Shown here piece after piece: positions 9,062 through 17,241 of a stretch of DNA of 64,000 nt. The stretch lies in NCBI GenBank assembly GCA_913056495.1, contig CAJXMO010000005.1:62001-126000 (forward strand), written 5' to 3'. Position numbers and translations under genes: made by a program. Each line of letters starts with the position of its first letter. Positions within the stretch are counted from its first letter, which is position 1. This DNA comes from an uncultured Alteromonadaceae bacterium (GTDB lineage Bacteria; Pseudomonadota; Gammaproteobacteria; Enterobacterales; Alteromonadaceae). The notes below the pieces were generated by a model. That model was not told the origin of the DNA and did not search any database. It was given only the letters and a program-made list of their open reading frames with translations.

Positions 9062-9697
9062 ATGATGAAAAAGTTGGATACTAAAACCCGGGTTTTAAAT
9101 GCAGCTGAACAATTATTTGCAGCTCATGGTTTTAATAATACTTCACTCCGTCAAATTACCAGTGAAGCAAATGTCAATCTGGCTTCGGTGAATTATCATT
9201 TTGGTTCAAAGAAGTCACTCATTCAGGCTGTACTGGCCAGATACCTGCAAGTGTTTATGCCCCAGCTGACGGTTAAAATCAATCAACTGGATGAGCGGTC
9301 AATTGATGGCCGTCAGTTGAGTTTAGATGATTTGCTAGAAGCATTTGTTGAACCGCTTTTGGCACTCAATCGTATCAGTGCCCAAGGGGCGAGAAACTTT
9401 ATGGTGATGATAGGACGCGGTTATGCAGAGACACAAGGTCACTTACGTCGCTATATTAGTGAACACTATGGTCAGCAACTGAGTCATATCGTGAGCTTGT
9501 TTGCTAAGGTGTTACCGGGTATGAGTAAAGCCGATTTGTTCTGGCGATTGCACTTTTCTCTGGGGGCGTTAGTTTTTATGATGACATCCGGTACTGCACT
9601 GGCAGAAATTTCAGAAGCTGACTTTGCCGAAGTAACAACAACAGAGCATATCGTGAATAAACTTATTCCCTTTATTGCAGCAGGGTTAACCAATTAG
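9062..9697 (+). CDS. psrA: TetR-family fatty-acid regulator PsrA
   Basis: A 211-residue TetR-family repressor. The helix-turn-helix stretch (TSLRQITSEANVNLASVNYHF) and the segments QGHLRRY, LFWRLHFSLGA and TTEHIV...PFIAAG align well, from memory, with Pseudomonas PsrA, which senses long-chain fatty acids and represses beta-oxidation genes. A TTG at 9041 is in frame, but the ATG at 9062 (MMKKLDTKTRVL) gives the family-like N-terminus and leaves the palindrome outside the gene. fadE follows after 20 bp, matching the known PsrA regulon and making a two-gene operon likely. Confidence 0.88.
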   Translation: MMKKLDTKTRVLNAAEQLFAAHGFNNTSLRQITSEANVNLASVNYHFGSKKSLIQAVLARYLQVFMPQLTVKINQLDERSIDGRQLSLDDLLEAFVEPLLALNRISAQGARNFMVMIGRGYAETQGHLRRYISEHYGQQLSHIVSLFAKVLPGMSKADLFWRLHFSLGALVFMMTSGTALAEISEADFAEVTTTEHIVNKLIPFIAAGLTN

Positions 9698-9717
9698 TCG
9701 CTGGAGGAGGTCCACTT

Positions 9718-12003
9718 ATGTGGTTTTTAGTTCTATTAATTGTCGCTACAGGTATCTTATTTGGAGTTGCAGATATTAGAAAGCGTTATATCACAGAGCC
9801 TGTTTATAAAATGTTTAAACGCATTTTACCCCCCATGTCTGAAACTGAAAAAGAGGCGATGGAAGCAGGTGACGTTTGGTGGGATGGTGAAATCTTCTCA
9901 GGTAAACCTAACTGGGATAAATTACATCAGTATGAAGATGCTAAGCTAAGTGAAGAAGAGCAGGCTTTTATCGACAATCAGTTAGAAACTCTGCTGGCGA
10001 TGTTAAATGACTTCGAGATAGTCCATCAGCGTAAAGATTTACCACAAGCGGTATGGGATTATTTAAAACAGGAGGGCTTTTTTGCTCTGATTATCCCGAA
10101 AAAATTTGGTGGCCGTGAGTTTTCAGCAACGGCAAATTCAACGATTGTAACCAAGATAGCAACCCGAAGTGTCAGTGCGGCCGTTTGTGTTATGGTGCCA
10201 AACAGTCTGGGGCCGGGTGAATTGTTAATGCATTATGGTACACCTGAGCAACAGGACCGCTGGCTACCCAGTTTGGCAAAAGGAACCGATGTCCCTTGTT
10301 TTGCCCTAACCGGGCCTGAAGCCGGCTCTGACGCTGGGGCAATTCCGGATAAAGGCATTGTTTGTGAACAGGAATTTAATGGTGAAAAAACCTTAGGTAT
10401 CAGGCTTACCTGGAATAAACGTTATATAACACTGGCACCGGTTGCGACCGTATTGGGGTTGGCTTTTAAACTCTATGATCCGGAACACTTATTAGGGGAC
10501 GAAGAAGCGCTTGGCATTACCTGTGCTTTGATTCCGACAGACCATCCTGGCGTGAAGATTGGTGATCGCCATATGCCGATGAATCTTGCTTTTATGAATG
10601 GGACAACTTCTGGTGAAGATGTGTTTATTCCGATAGACTGGATTATTGGCGGCCCGGAATATGCGGGTAAAGGGTGGCGAATGTTGGTTGAATGTTTGTC
10701 TGCAGGTCGGGGGATTTCTTTGCCGGCACTGGCTGCTGCTGTTGCTCATATGGGCACGAGAATGACCTCAGCTTATGCTTATGTTCGTAAGCAGTTTGGT
10801 TTATCGATTGGTCGATTTGAAGGCGTTCAGGAAGCTTTGGCCAGAATCGGTGGTTACGCATACACGATAGAAGCCACGCGGAAATTTACCACATCGGCAC
10901 TGGATACCGGCTTTAGCCCGTCTGTTGTCACCGCCATTTCAAAATATCATATGACAGAGATGTCTAGATTGGTTTTAAATGATGCTATGGATATTCACGC
11001 TGGTAAGGCTATCCAGCTAGGTGAAAAAAATTATCTGGCTCATATTTACTGGGGATCGCCTGTGGCTATCACAGTCGAAGGTGCCAATATTTTAACTCGT
11101 AACTTGATGATTTTCGGTCAGGGGGCAACCCGTTGTCACCCATATGTTTATGCTGAAATGAAAGCGGCAGCTGATCCTAATTATCATAATGGTTTACATA
11201 CCTTTGATGGTTTATTGATTAAACATATCAAACATACCAGTCGAAACTTAGGTTACGCTTTGTTCCACGGTCTGACTTTCGGTAAATTCAGCTGTGCACC
11301 GGTTGCCGGTGAAACCGCACAATACTATCAGCAACTGAATCGGATGAGTGCCGGGTTGGCACTTGCCAGTGATGTATCTATGTTGGTTTTGGGCGGCGCG
11401 CTTAAACGCAAAGAAATGATCTCAGCTCGATTAGGGGATGTTCTGAGTCAGATTTATATGGCATCAGCCATTTTAAAAAGATATGAATCAGATGGACGAC
11501 CTGTTGGTGATTTACCCTTTGTTCATTATGCAATGCAAACCGCCCTTTATAAAATAGGTGTGGCTTTTGAAGGGTATTTTAATAACTTCAAACCCAAATG
11601 GTTAGCGCTGATATTAAAGCGAATTATATTTCCGTTTGGCATTTTTTATAAGTTACCTGCTGATAGTTTAGCCCGAACCTTGTGCCGTAGCTTGTTAAAA
11701 CCCGGAGAAACCAGAGATAGATTGACCAAACTGTGTTATTTGGGCAAAGAAGAAGGGGATGCAACCGGAGTGATGGAAGCTGCCTTTATCGCAATGCAAA
11801 AATGTCAGCCGGTTGAGCTTAAAATCTCAGCAGCACAAAAAGCAGAAAAAATCCCAAGAAGAGTCCCTTATGCCAAAGCCATCGAACTGGCTTTACAAGC
11901 CGGCGTGATCTCTGAAGATGAAGCTACGGCAATCCGCCGCGCTGAAAAACTCAGACAATCGGCCATCGCAGTAGATAGCTTTGAAGCCAGCTCATTTGAT
12001 TAA
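9718..12003 (+). CDS. fadE: Acyl-CoA dehydrogenase FadE (DUF1974 type)
   Basis: The first enzyme of fatty-acid beta-oxidation, making trans-2-enoyl-CoA from acyl-CoA with FAD. The 761-residue length is that of the large FadE class, unlike the roughly 390-residue soluble dehydrogenases. Parts seen: one N-terminal hydrophobic segment (residues 1-17), an acyl-CoA dehydrogenase core including CFALTGPEAGSDAGA near 197-211, and the C-terminal DUF1974 extension. A strong GGAGGAGG ribosome site at 9703-9710 lies 7 bases before the ATG. It follows psrA, which probably controls it, and is closed by an intrinsic terminator. Confidence 0.96.
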   Translation: MWFLVLLIVATGILFGVADIRKRYITEPVYKMFKRILPPMSETEKEAMEAGDVWWDGEIFSGKPNWDKLHQYEDAKLSEEEQAFIDNQLETLLAMLNDFEIVHQRKDLPQAVWDYLKQEGFFALIIPKKFGGREFSATANSTIVTKIATRSVSAAVCVMVPNSLGPGELLMHYGTPEQQDRWLPSLAKGTDVPCFALTGPEAGSDAGAIPDKGIVCEQEFNGEKTLGIRLTWNKRYITLAPVATVLGLAFKLYDPEHLLGDEEALGITCALIPTDHPGVKIGDRHMPMNLAFMNGTTSGEDVFIPIDWIIGGPEYAGKGWRMLVECLSAGRGISLPALAAAVAHMGTRMTSAYAYVRKQFGLSIGRFEGVQEALARIGGYAYTIEATRKFTTSALDTGFSPSVVTAISKYHMTEMSRLVLNDAMDIHAGKAIQLGEKNYLAHIYWGSPVAITVEGANILTRNLMIFGQGATRCHPYVYAEMKAAADPNYHNGLHTFDGLLIKHIKHTSRNLGYALFHGLTFGKFSCAPVAGETAQYYQQLNRMSAGLALASDVSMLVLGGALKRKEMISARLGDVLSQIYMASAILKRYESDGRPVGDLPFVHYAMQTALYKIGVAFEGYFNNFKPKWLALILKRIIFPFGIFYKLPADSLARTLCRSLLKPGETRDRLTKLCYLGKEEGDATGVMEAAFIAMQKCQPVELKISAAQKAEKIPRRVPYAKAIELALQAGVISEDEATAIRRAEKLRQSAIAVDSFEASSFD

Positions 12004-12029
12004 ATTGTTGAATTAGATTAAATAATTTA

Positions 12030-12053
12030 AAGCCGAGGTTTCTCGGCTTTTTT
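12030..12053 (+). terminator. Intrinsic terminator after fadE
   Basis: AAGCCGAG / CTCGGCTT stem of 8 bp with a GTTT loop, running into six T residues. It lies 27 bp after the fadE stop. Confidence 0.9.
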
Positions 12054-12108
12054 GTATGTGTTACATTCTTCGCTTTATGACTGAATGATTAGGATTGGTC
12101 CGGGTTAT

Positions 12109-13131
12109 ATGAATTCCCTAATGCTGGATGTAGAAAGCTTTGAATTAACGGCGCAAGAAAAAGAAATTCTTGAACACCCTATGGTGGGCGGTGTGATTTT
12201 ATTTACCCGAAATTATCATGATCCAGAGCAACTGATTCATTTAACACAGTCCATCCGGCTGGCTGCCAACAGGCCTATTTTGATTGCCGTCGATCACGAA
12301 GGCGGGCGGGTGCAGAGGTTTCGGGAAGGTTTCAGCCCAATTCCGGCAATGCGTTCATTAAAAGTTGCGCCAGACGAATCTACACCCAAAACGGTTTGTA
12401 CAGAGATGGGCTGGCTAATGGCATCGGAAGTATTGGCCAGCGGCATAGATATCAGTTTTGCCCCGGTGTTAGATCTCGATGGCATATCAGACGTTATTAC
12501 TAATCGTGCTTTTCATTCTGTGCCGGATAAAGTCATTGAACTGGCCAGTTATTTTATCAATGGGATGAAGCAGGCCGGGATGAAAACGACTGGTAAACAT
12601 TTTCCCGGGCATGGCAGTGTAAAAGCCGATTCGCATATCGCCGCTGCAATTGACAATCGGGACAAGCAAAGTATTTTTGAAAAAGATTTAAAAGTATTTG
12701 CTGAACTGATTCAGGCAAATAAGTTAGATGCCCTAATGCCAGCTCATGTCATTTACCCTCAACTGGATGACAAACCGGCCGGTTTTTCGCCGTTTTGGTT
12801 GCAAAGCATTTTAAAACAGCAGCTCGGATTTAAAGGCGTCATATTCAGTGACGATTTATCAATGCAGGCGGCCAATATTGCCGGTGATTATATTGGTAAA
12901 GCTGAAGCTGCATTAAGCGCTGGTTGTGATATGATTCTGGCTTGTAATAACGCGAAAGGCGCGATCAGCATATTAGATCAGCATCAGGCGCTGCAGGCTT
13001 GGATAAGCCCAAAATCTGTTAGCAAAGTACAGGCTTTGATTAATCAAAAGCCGGTCAGTTTTAATGAGCTAAAACAAACAGACAGATGGCGGCAAGCAAA
13101 TCGACTAGCAAAATCGTTTTTAGTTGATTAG
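12109..13131 (+). CDS. nagZ: Beta-N-acetylhexosaminidase NagZ
   Basis: A cytoplasmic glycoside hydrolase family 3 enzyme that removes GlcNAc from anhydro-muropeptides during peptidoglycan recycling. Present are the KHFPGHG catalytic loop, the nucleophile-containing GVIFSDDLSM, and the N-terminal LFTRNYHDPEQL and DHEGGRVQRFREGF segments. An ATG at 12085 is in frame, but the start at 12109 (MNSLMLDVESFEL) matches the usual M-x-x-x-MLD N-terminus and gives 340 residues, almost exactly the E. coli length. Neither start has a strong ribosome site, so the choice rests on homology. In many bacteria NagZ activity also feeds ampC induction; no ampC or ampR is seen here. Confidence 0.93.
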   Translation: MNSLMLDVESFELTAQEKEILEHPMVGGVILFTRNYHDPEQLIHLTQSIRLAANRPILIAVDHEGGRVQRFREGFSPIPAMRSLKVAPDESTPKTVCTEMGWLMASEVLASGIDISFAPVLDLDGISDVITNRAFHSVPDKVIELASYFINGMKQAGMKTTGKHFPGHGSVKADSHIAAAIDNRDKQSIFEKDLKVFAELIQANKLDALMPAHVIYPQLDDKPAGFSPFWLQSILKQQLGFKGVIFSDDLSMQAANIAGDYIGKAEAALSAGCDMILACNNAKGAISILDQHQALQAWISPKSVSKVQALINQKPVSFNELKQTDRWRQANRLAKSFLVD

Positions 13132-13208
13132 TCATTCCTTTTGTTGTCCATAAAACTGACATTTTAAAGAGATATAGTTTAAGAATATTTGGAGAGTTAC
13201 ACCCGATT

Positions 13209-13691
13209 ATGACAGTTACTCAAAAGCTTAAAGTTCGTTCAGTTCTGTTTGTTTGTTTAGGTAATATTTGTCGCTCGCCGACCGCTCATGCGGTGTTTCG
13301 CCAATTGGCTGGCGAAGTGAGATTGCCAATCGAAATTGACTCAGCCGGTACCGCTGGCTATCACAAAGGTGCAGGGCCAGACAGAAGAGCCAAAGCGGCC
13401 GGTGTGAAACGCGGTTATGATTTTTCTAAGTTAGCAGCCAGGCCAGTGGTTGCGGATGACTTTGAAAAATTTGATTTGATACTGGCAATGGACAAAGCAA
13501 ATTATTCAGATTTAATGAGTGATTGCCCACCAGAATACCAGCATAAAATTCAATTATTTTTGAATTTTGCAGAGCGCTATCCAGAAGAAGATGAAGTGCC
13601 TGATCCTTATTATGGTGGTGCGCAGGGCTTTGAATATGTACTAGACTTAGTCGAGGATGCCTCTAACGGATTACTTAAACAAATCAGTTAA
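13209..13691 (+). CDS. Low-molecular-weight protein-tyrosine phosphatase
   Basis: A 160-residue low-Mr protein-tyrosine phosphatase. The P-loop CLGNICRSP (C-x5-R-S) lies near residues 16-24 and the general-acid loop DPYYGG near 137. Length is typical. Relatives dephosphorylate bacterial tyrosine kinases of the Wzc type, but no kinase or polysaccharide locus is near, so the substrate is unknown. A GGAGAG ribosome site lies about 12 bases before the ATG. The stop codon is inside the stem-loop of the terminator. Confidence 0.93.
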   Translation: MTVTQKLKVRSVLFVCLGNICRSPTAHAVFRQLAGEVRLPIEIDSAGTAGYHKGAGPDRRAKAAGVKRGYDFSKLAARPVVADDFEKFDLILAMDKANYSDLMSDCPPEYQHKIQLFLNFAERYPEEDEVPDPYYGGAQGFEYVLDLVEDASNGLLKQIS

Positions 13692-13707
13692 ACCTGATTT
13701 GTTTTTT
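13677..13707 (+). terminator. Intrinsic terminator overlapping the phosphatase stop
   Basis: An 11-bp perfect stem (AAACAAATCAG / CTGATTTGTTT) with a 6-base loop, followed by a T-run to 13707. The stop codon falls in the loop region. Confidence 0.85.
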
Positions 13708-13797
13708 CGATAAGAGCAAACGATAAAACCCGATATATTATAATCGTTCGATCGGTTATGATTATAAATTATTAAAACAGAAAACAGGATTAAAAAC

Positions 13798-15174
13798 GTG
13801 TCTGATTGGTCACCGAGTTCATGGCGAAATTTTCCGATATTACAACAGCCAACCTATCCAAACCTTGCGCATTTAAAACAGGTTGAAAGTCAGCTTAAAA
13901 CTTATCCGCCTTTAGTATTTGCTGAAGAGACGCGTTCACTGTTTGACCAATTATCGCAAGTTGCACAAGGTAAAGCTTTCTTATTGCAGGGTGGTGATTG
14001 TGCTGAATCTTTTACCGATTTTAATGCACCAAAAATCCGCGATACTTTTAAAACACTATTGCAAATGGCTGTCGTATTAACATTCAGCGGCAGTTGCCCG
14101 ATTGTCAAGGTTGCCCGTATGGCCGGACAATATGCAAAACCGCGTTCAGACGACATGGAAACTCGTGATGGCGTTTCATTACCCAGTTATCGTGGTGATA
14201 TTATTAACGGTTACGAATTTACCGAAGCTGCGCGTATTCCGAATCCGGAAAATCTGTTAACGGCTTATCACCATTCGTCTGCAACCCTGAATCTGTTGCG
14301 CGCTTTTGCTCAGGGTGGGCTGGCAGATTTGCATCAGGTTAATCGCTGGAATATGGACTTTATCGGTAATTCTCCGGTTAGTGAAAAATACCATGATGTC
14401 GCGCACCAAATTCAGCAAGCGTTAGAGTTTATGGAAGTGATAGGCATTAACGCTGATAATATGCCTAAAATAAATGAAACGGATTTATATACGTCTCACG
14501 AAGCTTTATTGCTTAATTATGAAGAAGCTTTAACCCGCAAAGATACGTTAACCGGTTTATGGTATGACTGTTCAGCGCATATGGTCTGGATAGGTGAACG
14601 TACCAGACAGTTAGATCATGCGCATATTGAGTTTTTCCGTGGGATTAATAACCCAATTGGCGTAAAAGTGGGTCCGACGATGAAACCGGACGATTTGATT
14701 AACCTGATTGATGCACTGAACCCAAATAATATACCGGGTCGATTAACCTTGATTACCCGTATGGGCGCTGACAAATTGGCAGATAATTTACCGGCGCTGG
14801 TTCGCAAAGTGAAGCAGGAAGGACGCCACGTAGTCTGGTCAAGTGATCCTATGCATGGCAATACGATAAAAGCTGGTAACGGCTATAAAACGCGTAACTT
14901 TGATTCAATTTTATCCGAAATTGAGCAATTTTTTGCGGTTCATCGTGCTGAAAACAGTTATGCCGGTGGTATCCATCTTGAAATGACAGGCTTGGATGTA
15001 ACAGAGTGTACTGGTGGTGCATATCAAATTTCAGAGACAGATTTGGCAACTTGCTACCAAACTCAATGTGATCCAAGACTGAATCAAAACCAGGTACTGG
15101 AAATGGCATTTCGTATTTGTGATACCTTAAAATCAGCTCGTACTGATTATTTGGCAAGCCAAACTAAAAGCTAA
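13798..15174 (+). CDS. Class II DAHP synthase (plant-like)
   Basis: A 3-deoxy-7-phosphoheptulonate synthase of class II, the first step of the shikimate pathway (PEP plus erythrose 4-phosphate). The 458-residue protein shows the class II features [11 protein letters not shown] near 62-72, the GQYAKPRS segment near 108-115, GVKVGPTM, and the C-terminal GGIHLEMTG...VTECTGG metal and active-site region. It is unrelated in sequence to E. coli AroF/G/H. The start is a GTG at 13798 with an AGGA 9 bases upstream. An inverted repeat TTATAATC-N14-GATTATAA (13738-13767) in the leader could be an operator, but no known regulator motif is recognised. Confidence 0.94.
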   Translation: MSDWSPSSWRNFPILQQPTYPNLAHLKQVESQLKTYPPLVFAEETRSLFDQLSQVAQGKAFLLQGGDCAESFTDFNAPKIRDTFKTLLQMAVVLTFSGSCPIVKVARMAGQYAKPRSDDMETRDGVSLPSYRGDIINGYEFTEAARIPNPENLLTAYHHSSATLNLLRAFAQGGLADLHQVNRWNMDFIGNSPVSEKYHDVAHQIQQALEFMEVIGINADNMPKINETDLYTSHEALLLNYEEALTRKDTLTGLWYDCSAHMVWIGERTRQLDHAHIEFFRGINNPIGVKVGPTMKPDDLINLIDALNPNNIPGRLTLITRMGADKLADNLPALVRKVKQEGRHVVWSSDPMHGNTIKAGNGYKTRNFDSILSEIEQFFAVHRAENSYAGGIHLEMTGLDVTECTGGAYQISETDLATCYQTQCDPRLNQNQVLEMAFRICDTLKSARTDYLASQTKS

Positions 15175-15219
15175 GCCGGTTTAAACCCGGTTTTATTTAA
15201 CAATCTTATGTAATTAATT

Positions 15220-15249
15220 GATTAAGCCAGTATAATAGCTGGCTTAATC
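15220..15249. promoter_or_regulatory. Perfect palindrome with TATAAT in its loop, before the QueD-like gene
   Basis: An 11-bp perfect inverted repeat (GATTAAGCCAG / CTGGCTTAATC) with loop TATAATAG. It lies 45 bp after the DAHP synthase stop and 25 bp before the next ATG. It may be a U-tract-less terminator hairpin for the upstream gene or an operator around a -10 box (15231-15236). No good -35 is seen. Confidence 0.5.
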
Positions 15250-15274
15250 ATTATTAGCTGGACAATTCTACTCG

Positions 15275-16153
15275 ATGCATTTATTCGTAAACGACTTAAC
15301 CATAATCGATTTTTCATATTTAGATACGCAGCGCGGCATAGTTGGCGAAAGCTGGATAGTTGATGTGGCCTTAATTGGTCAACTTAATGAACAAAATATG
15401 GTGTTAGATTTTGGAGTCGTGAAAAGTCAGATAAAACGCATCATAGATCAGGAATTTGACCACAAATTACATATTGCAGAAGATTCCAGTGCCTTGCTGA
15501 ATAAACAAATGCAAGGAGATAACCTTGAAATTGTTTATAAAACAGATGCACTTGAACATATCTTTATGTCTGCGCCGCCTTCTGCTTATTGCTTTTTGCA
15601 AGCTGAGCAGGTCAATATAGAAGAAGTTCTGCCGCTTATTCGCGCCACTATTATGCGCCATATGCCGGAGAACGTGAAAGATATTGAAATTAACTTACGT
15701 CCTGAAAAAATCACACAGGCTTATTATCACTACAGCCATGGTTTAAAAAAGCATGACGGTAATTGTCAGCGAATTGTTCATGGCCATCGTTCAAAAGTGG
15801 ATGTATTCAGGGATGGGCAAGTGTGTGAAGAATGGCAGGACTATTGGGCTAAACGCTGGAAAGATATTTACATTGGTAGTGAAGAAGATTTAGATCAAAA
15901 CTTACTCAACCAATTTTGTGAAGAGCACGCCTTGTTGCATGATGACTATGTTGCTTTTTCATACTCTGCAAGTCAGGGCGATTATCAATTAGTTTGTCCC
16001 GCAAGTTTGACCGATGTCATAGACAGAGACACAACGGTTGAGTGTCTGGCAGAATTTATGTTAGAAGTGATGCAACAAACAGATAAAACTTCAAATTTAA
16101 AAGTGATGGCGTATGAAGGTGTATCAAAAGGGGCAATCGCGCAAAGCGAATAA
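15275..16153 (+). CDS. Two-domain 6-carboxytetrahydropterin synthase (QueD-like) protein
   Basis: A 292-residue member of the PTPS/QueD family, about twice the usual 120-140 residues. The C-terminal domain keeps the zinc histidines H155, H169 and H171 (HGH) and a cysteine (C164) in the nucleophile position, though spaced C-x4-H instead of C-x3-H. The N-terminal domain has GESW (24-27) where HGHS would be expected, but keeps VLDF (43-46) and the FDHKLH segment (61-66) corresponding to the catalytic LDHxxLN. The catalytic features are thus split between the two domains. A role in queuosine or another pterin pathway is plausible; queA and tgt lie 8 kb away. Biochemical activity is inferred, not shown. 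Confidence 0.8.
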   Translation: MHLFVNDLTIIDFSYLDTQRGIVGESWIVDVALIGQLNEQNMVLDFGVVKSQIKRIIDQEFDHKLHIAEDSSALLNKQMQGDNLEIVYKTDALEHIFMSAPPSAYCFLQAEQVNIEEVLPLIRATIMRHMPENVKDIEINLRPEKITQAYYHYSHGLKKHDGNCQRIVHGHRSKVDVFRDGQVCEEWQDYWAKRWKDIYIGSEEDLDQNLLNQFCEEHALLHDDYVAFSYSASQGDYQLVCPASLTDVIDRDTTVECLAEFMLEVMQQTDKTSNLKVMAYEGVSKGAIAQSE

Positions 16154-16157
16154 ATAT

Positions 16158-17027
16158 ATGATAAAAGCCGTTAAGCAGCTTTGTTTAGTGGCCGCGTTTT
16201 TTAATATTGCACAGGCCAGTTCAGCTGCGACAAATTCGACACAGCAAAATCAAATCACGATACGTGAGCAAGCCCTTCAGCCGGGCGGCTTTGTTAAAGG
16301 TCATTTGACAGATTGCATCAGTTATCAGGTATCCGATGGTCAGAGTAAGCAGGCTGGAAAATGTACTCAGGATGGGTTCTTTCTGTTTGGCTTTGGACGT
16401 GATGCAGACCTAAAGCAAACTGTGGCTTTTACACTATTCGATGGCAGCCGGGTTAGCCAAACCTTTGAACTCAGTCCACGTGAGTATCAGATTGACCGGG
16501 TTAATGGAGTCCCTTCTAAAACCGTTAATCCTCCGCAAGCCGTTTTAGACAGAATTCGTAAAGAAAATGGTGAAATTTGGGTTGCCCGCAATCAGGAAAC
16601 TGAATCAGTTAATTTTTTAACGGATTTTATCTGGCCTGCTAAAGGTCGCATTTCTGGTGTCTATGGTAGTCAGCGTGTATTTAACGGCACGCCTAAACGA
16701 CCTCATTTTGGACTGGATATCGCAGCGCCAACAGGAACTCAGATTATCGCACCTGCTGACGGCATTATCCGCGTTGCACACCCAGATATGTTTTATTCCG
16801 GTGGTACCATTATTCTTGACCATGGCTATGGCATTTCTTCAACTTTCATCCATATGTCAAAGTTGCATGTAGAAACAGGTGAGCAGGTAAAACAAGGGCA
16901 GCTAATTGGCGAAATTGGTCAGTCGGGACGGGCTACCGGCCCTCATTTAGACTGGCGAATTAATTGGTATCAGGTCAGGTTAGATCCTGCGTTTTGGGTT
17001 GAGCCTGGAGGTCATCAAACCAACTGA
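16158..17027 (+). CDS. Secreted M23-family (LytM-like) peptidase-fold protein
   Basis: A 289-residue exported protein. Starting at the ATG at 16158 (4 bp after the previous stop) gives a clean signal peptide, MIKAVKQLCLVAAFFNIAQA and onward; an in-frame ATG at 16113 lies inside the previous gene and would bury it. The C-terminal half is an M23/LytM domain: H183 and D187 of HFGLD are present, as is HGYG. The last motif reads GPHLDW, so H263 is kept but D265 replaces the second histidine of the usual HxH. I recall this HLDW form from other proteobacterial M23 proteins, so it may be a conserved variant. Peptidoglycan hydrolysis or activation of another hydrolase is possible. Confidence 0.85.
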   Translation: MIKAVKQLCLVAAFFNIAQASSAATNSTQQNQITIREQALQPGGFVKGHLTDCISYQVSDGQSKQAGKCTQDGFFLFGFGRDADLKQTVAFTLFDGSRVSQTFELSPREYQIDRVNGVPSKTVNPPQAVLDRIRKENGEIWVARNQETESVNFLTDFIWPAKGRISGVYGSQRVFNGTPKRPHFGLDIAAPTGTQIIAPADGIIRVAHPDMFYSGGTIILDHGYGISSTFIHMSKLHVETGEQVKQGQLIGEIGQSGRATGPHLDWRINWYQVRLDPAFWVEPGGHQTN

Positions 17028-17065
17028 GCAGATGAATAATCTAATGTGTAGTTGAGTCAGATAAC

Positions 17066-17093
17066 AAAAAAGCCGTAATGATACGGCTTTTTT
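17066..17093. terminator. Bidirectional intrinsic terminator
   Basis: AAAAAAGCCGTA / TACGGCTTTTTT with a 4-base loop. A-run and T-run flank the stem, so it can serve the M23 gene on the plus strand and the alcohol dehydrogenase on the minus strand. Confidence 0.9.
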
Positions 17094-17241
17094 GGTTTTT
17101 AGTCCTTAAGAGGTCAATTTAGCCGCTGGATTGATTGCGCCCATGCTTAATCAGAAAACTTAATGATTGCCGCTTTCCCACTCAATAAATGTCTGCTTTA
17201 GGCGTAATACCCTGCTATCCAGTTTAGTCGGCGGCTTTCGT

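Noticed and set aside
16113..16157. Upstream in-frame start for the M23-family protein
   Set aside because: It would overlap the QueD-like gene and place charged residues before the signal peptide; the ATG at 16158 gives a normal export signal.
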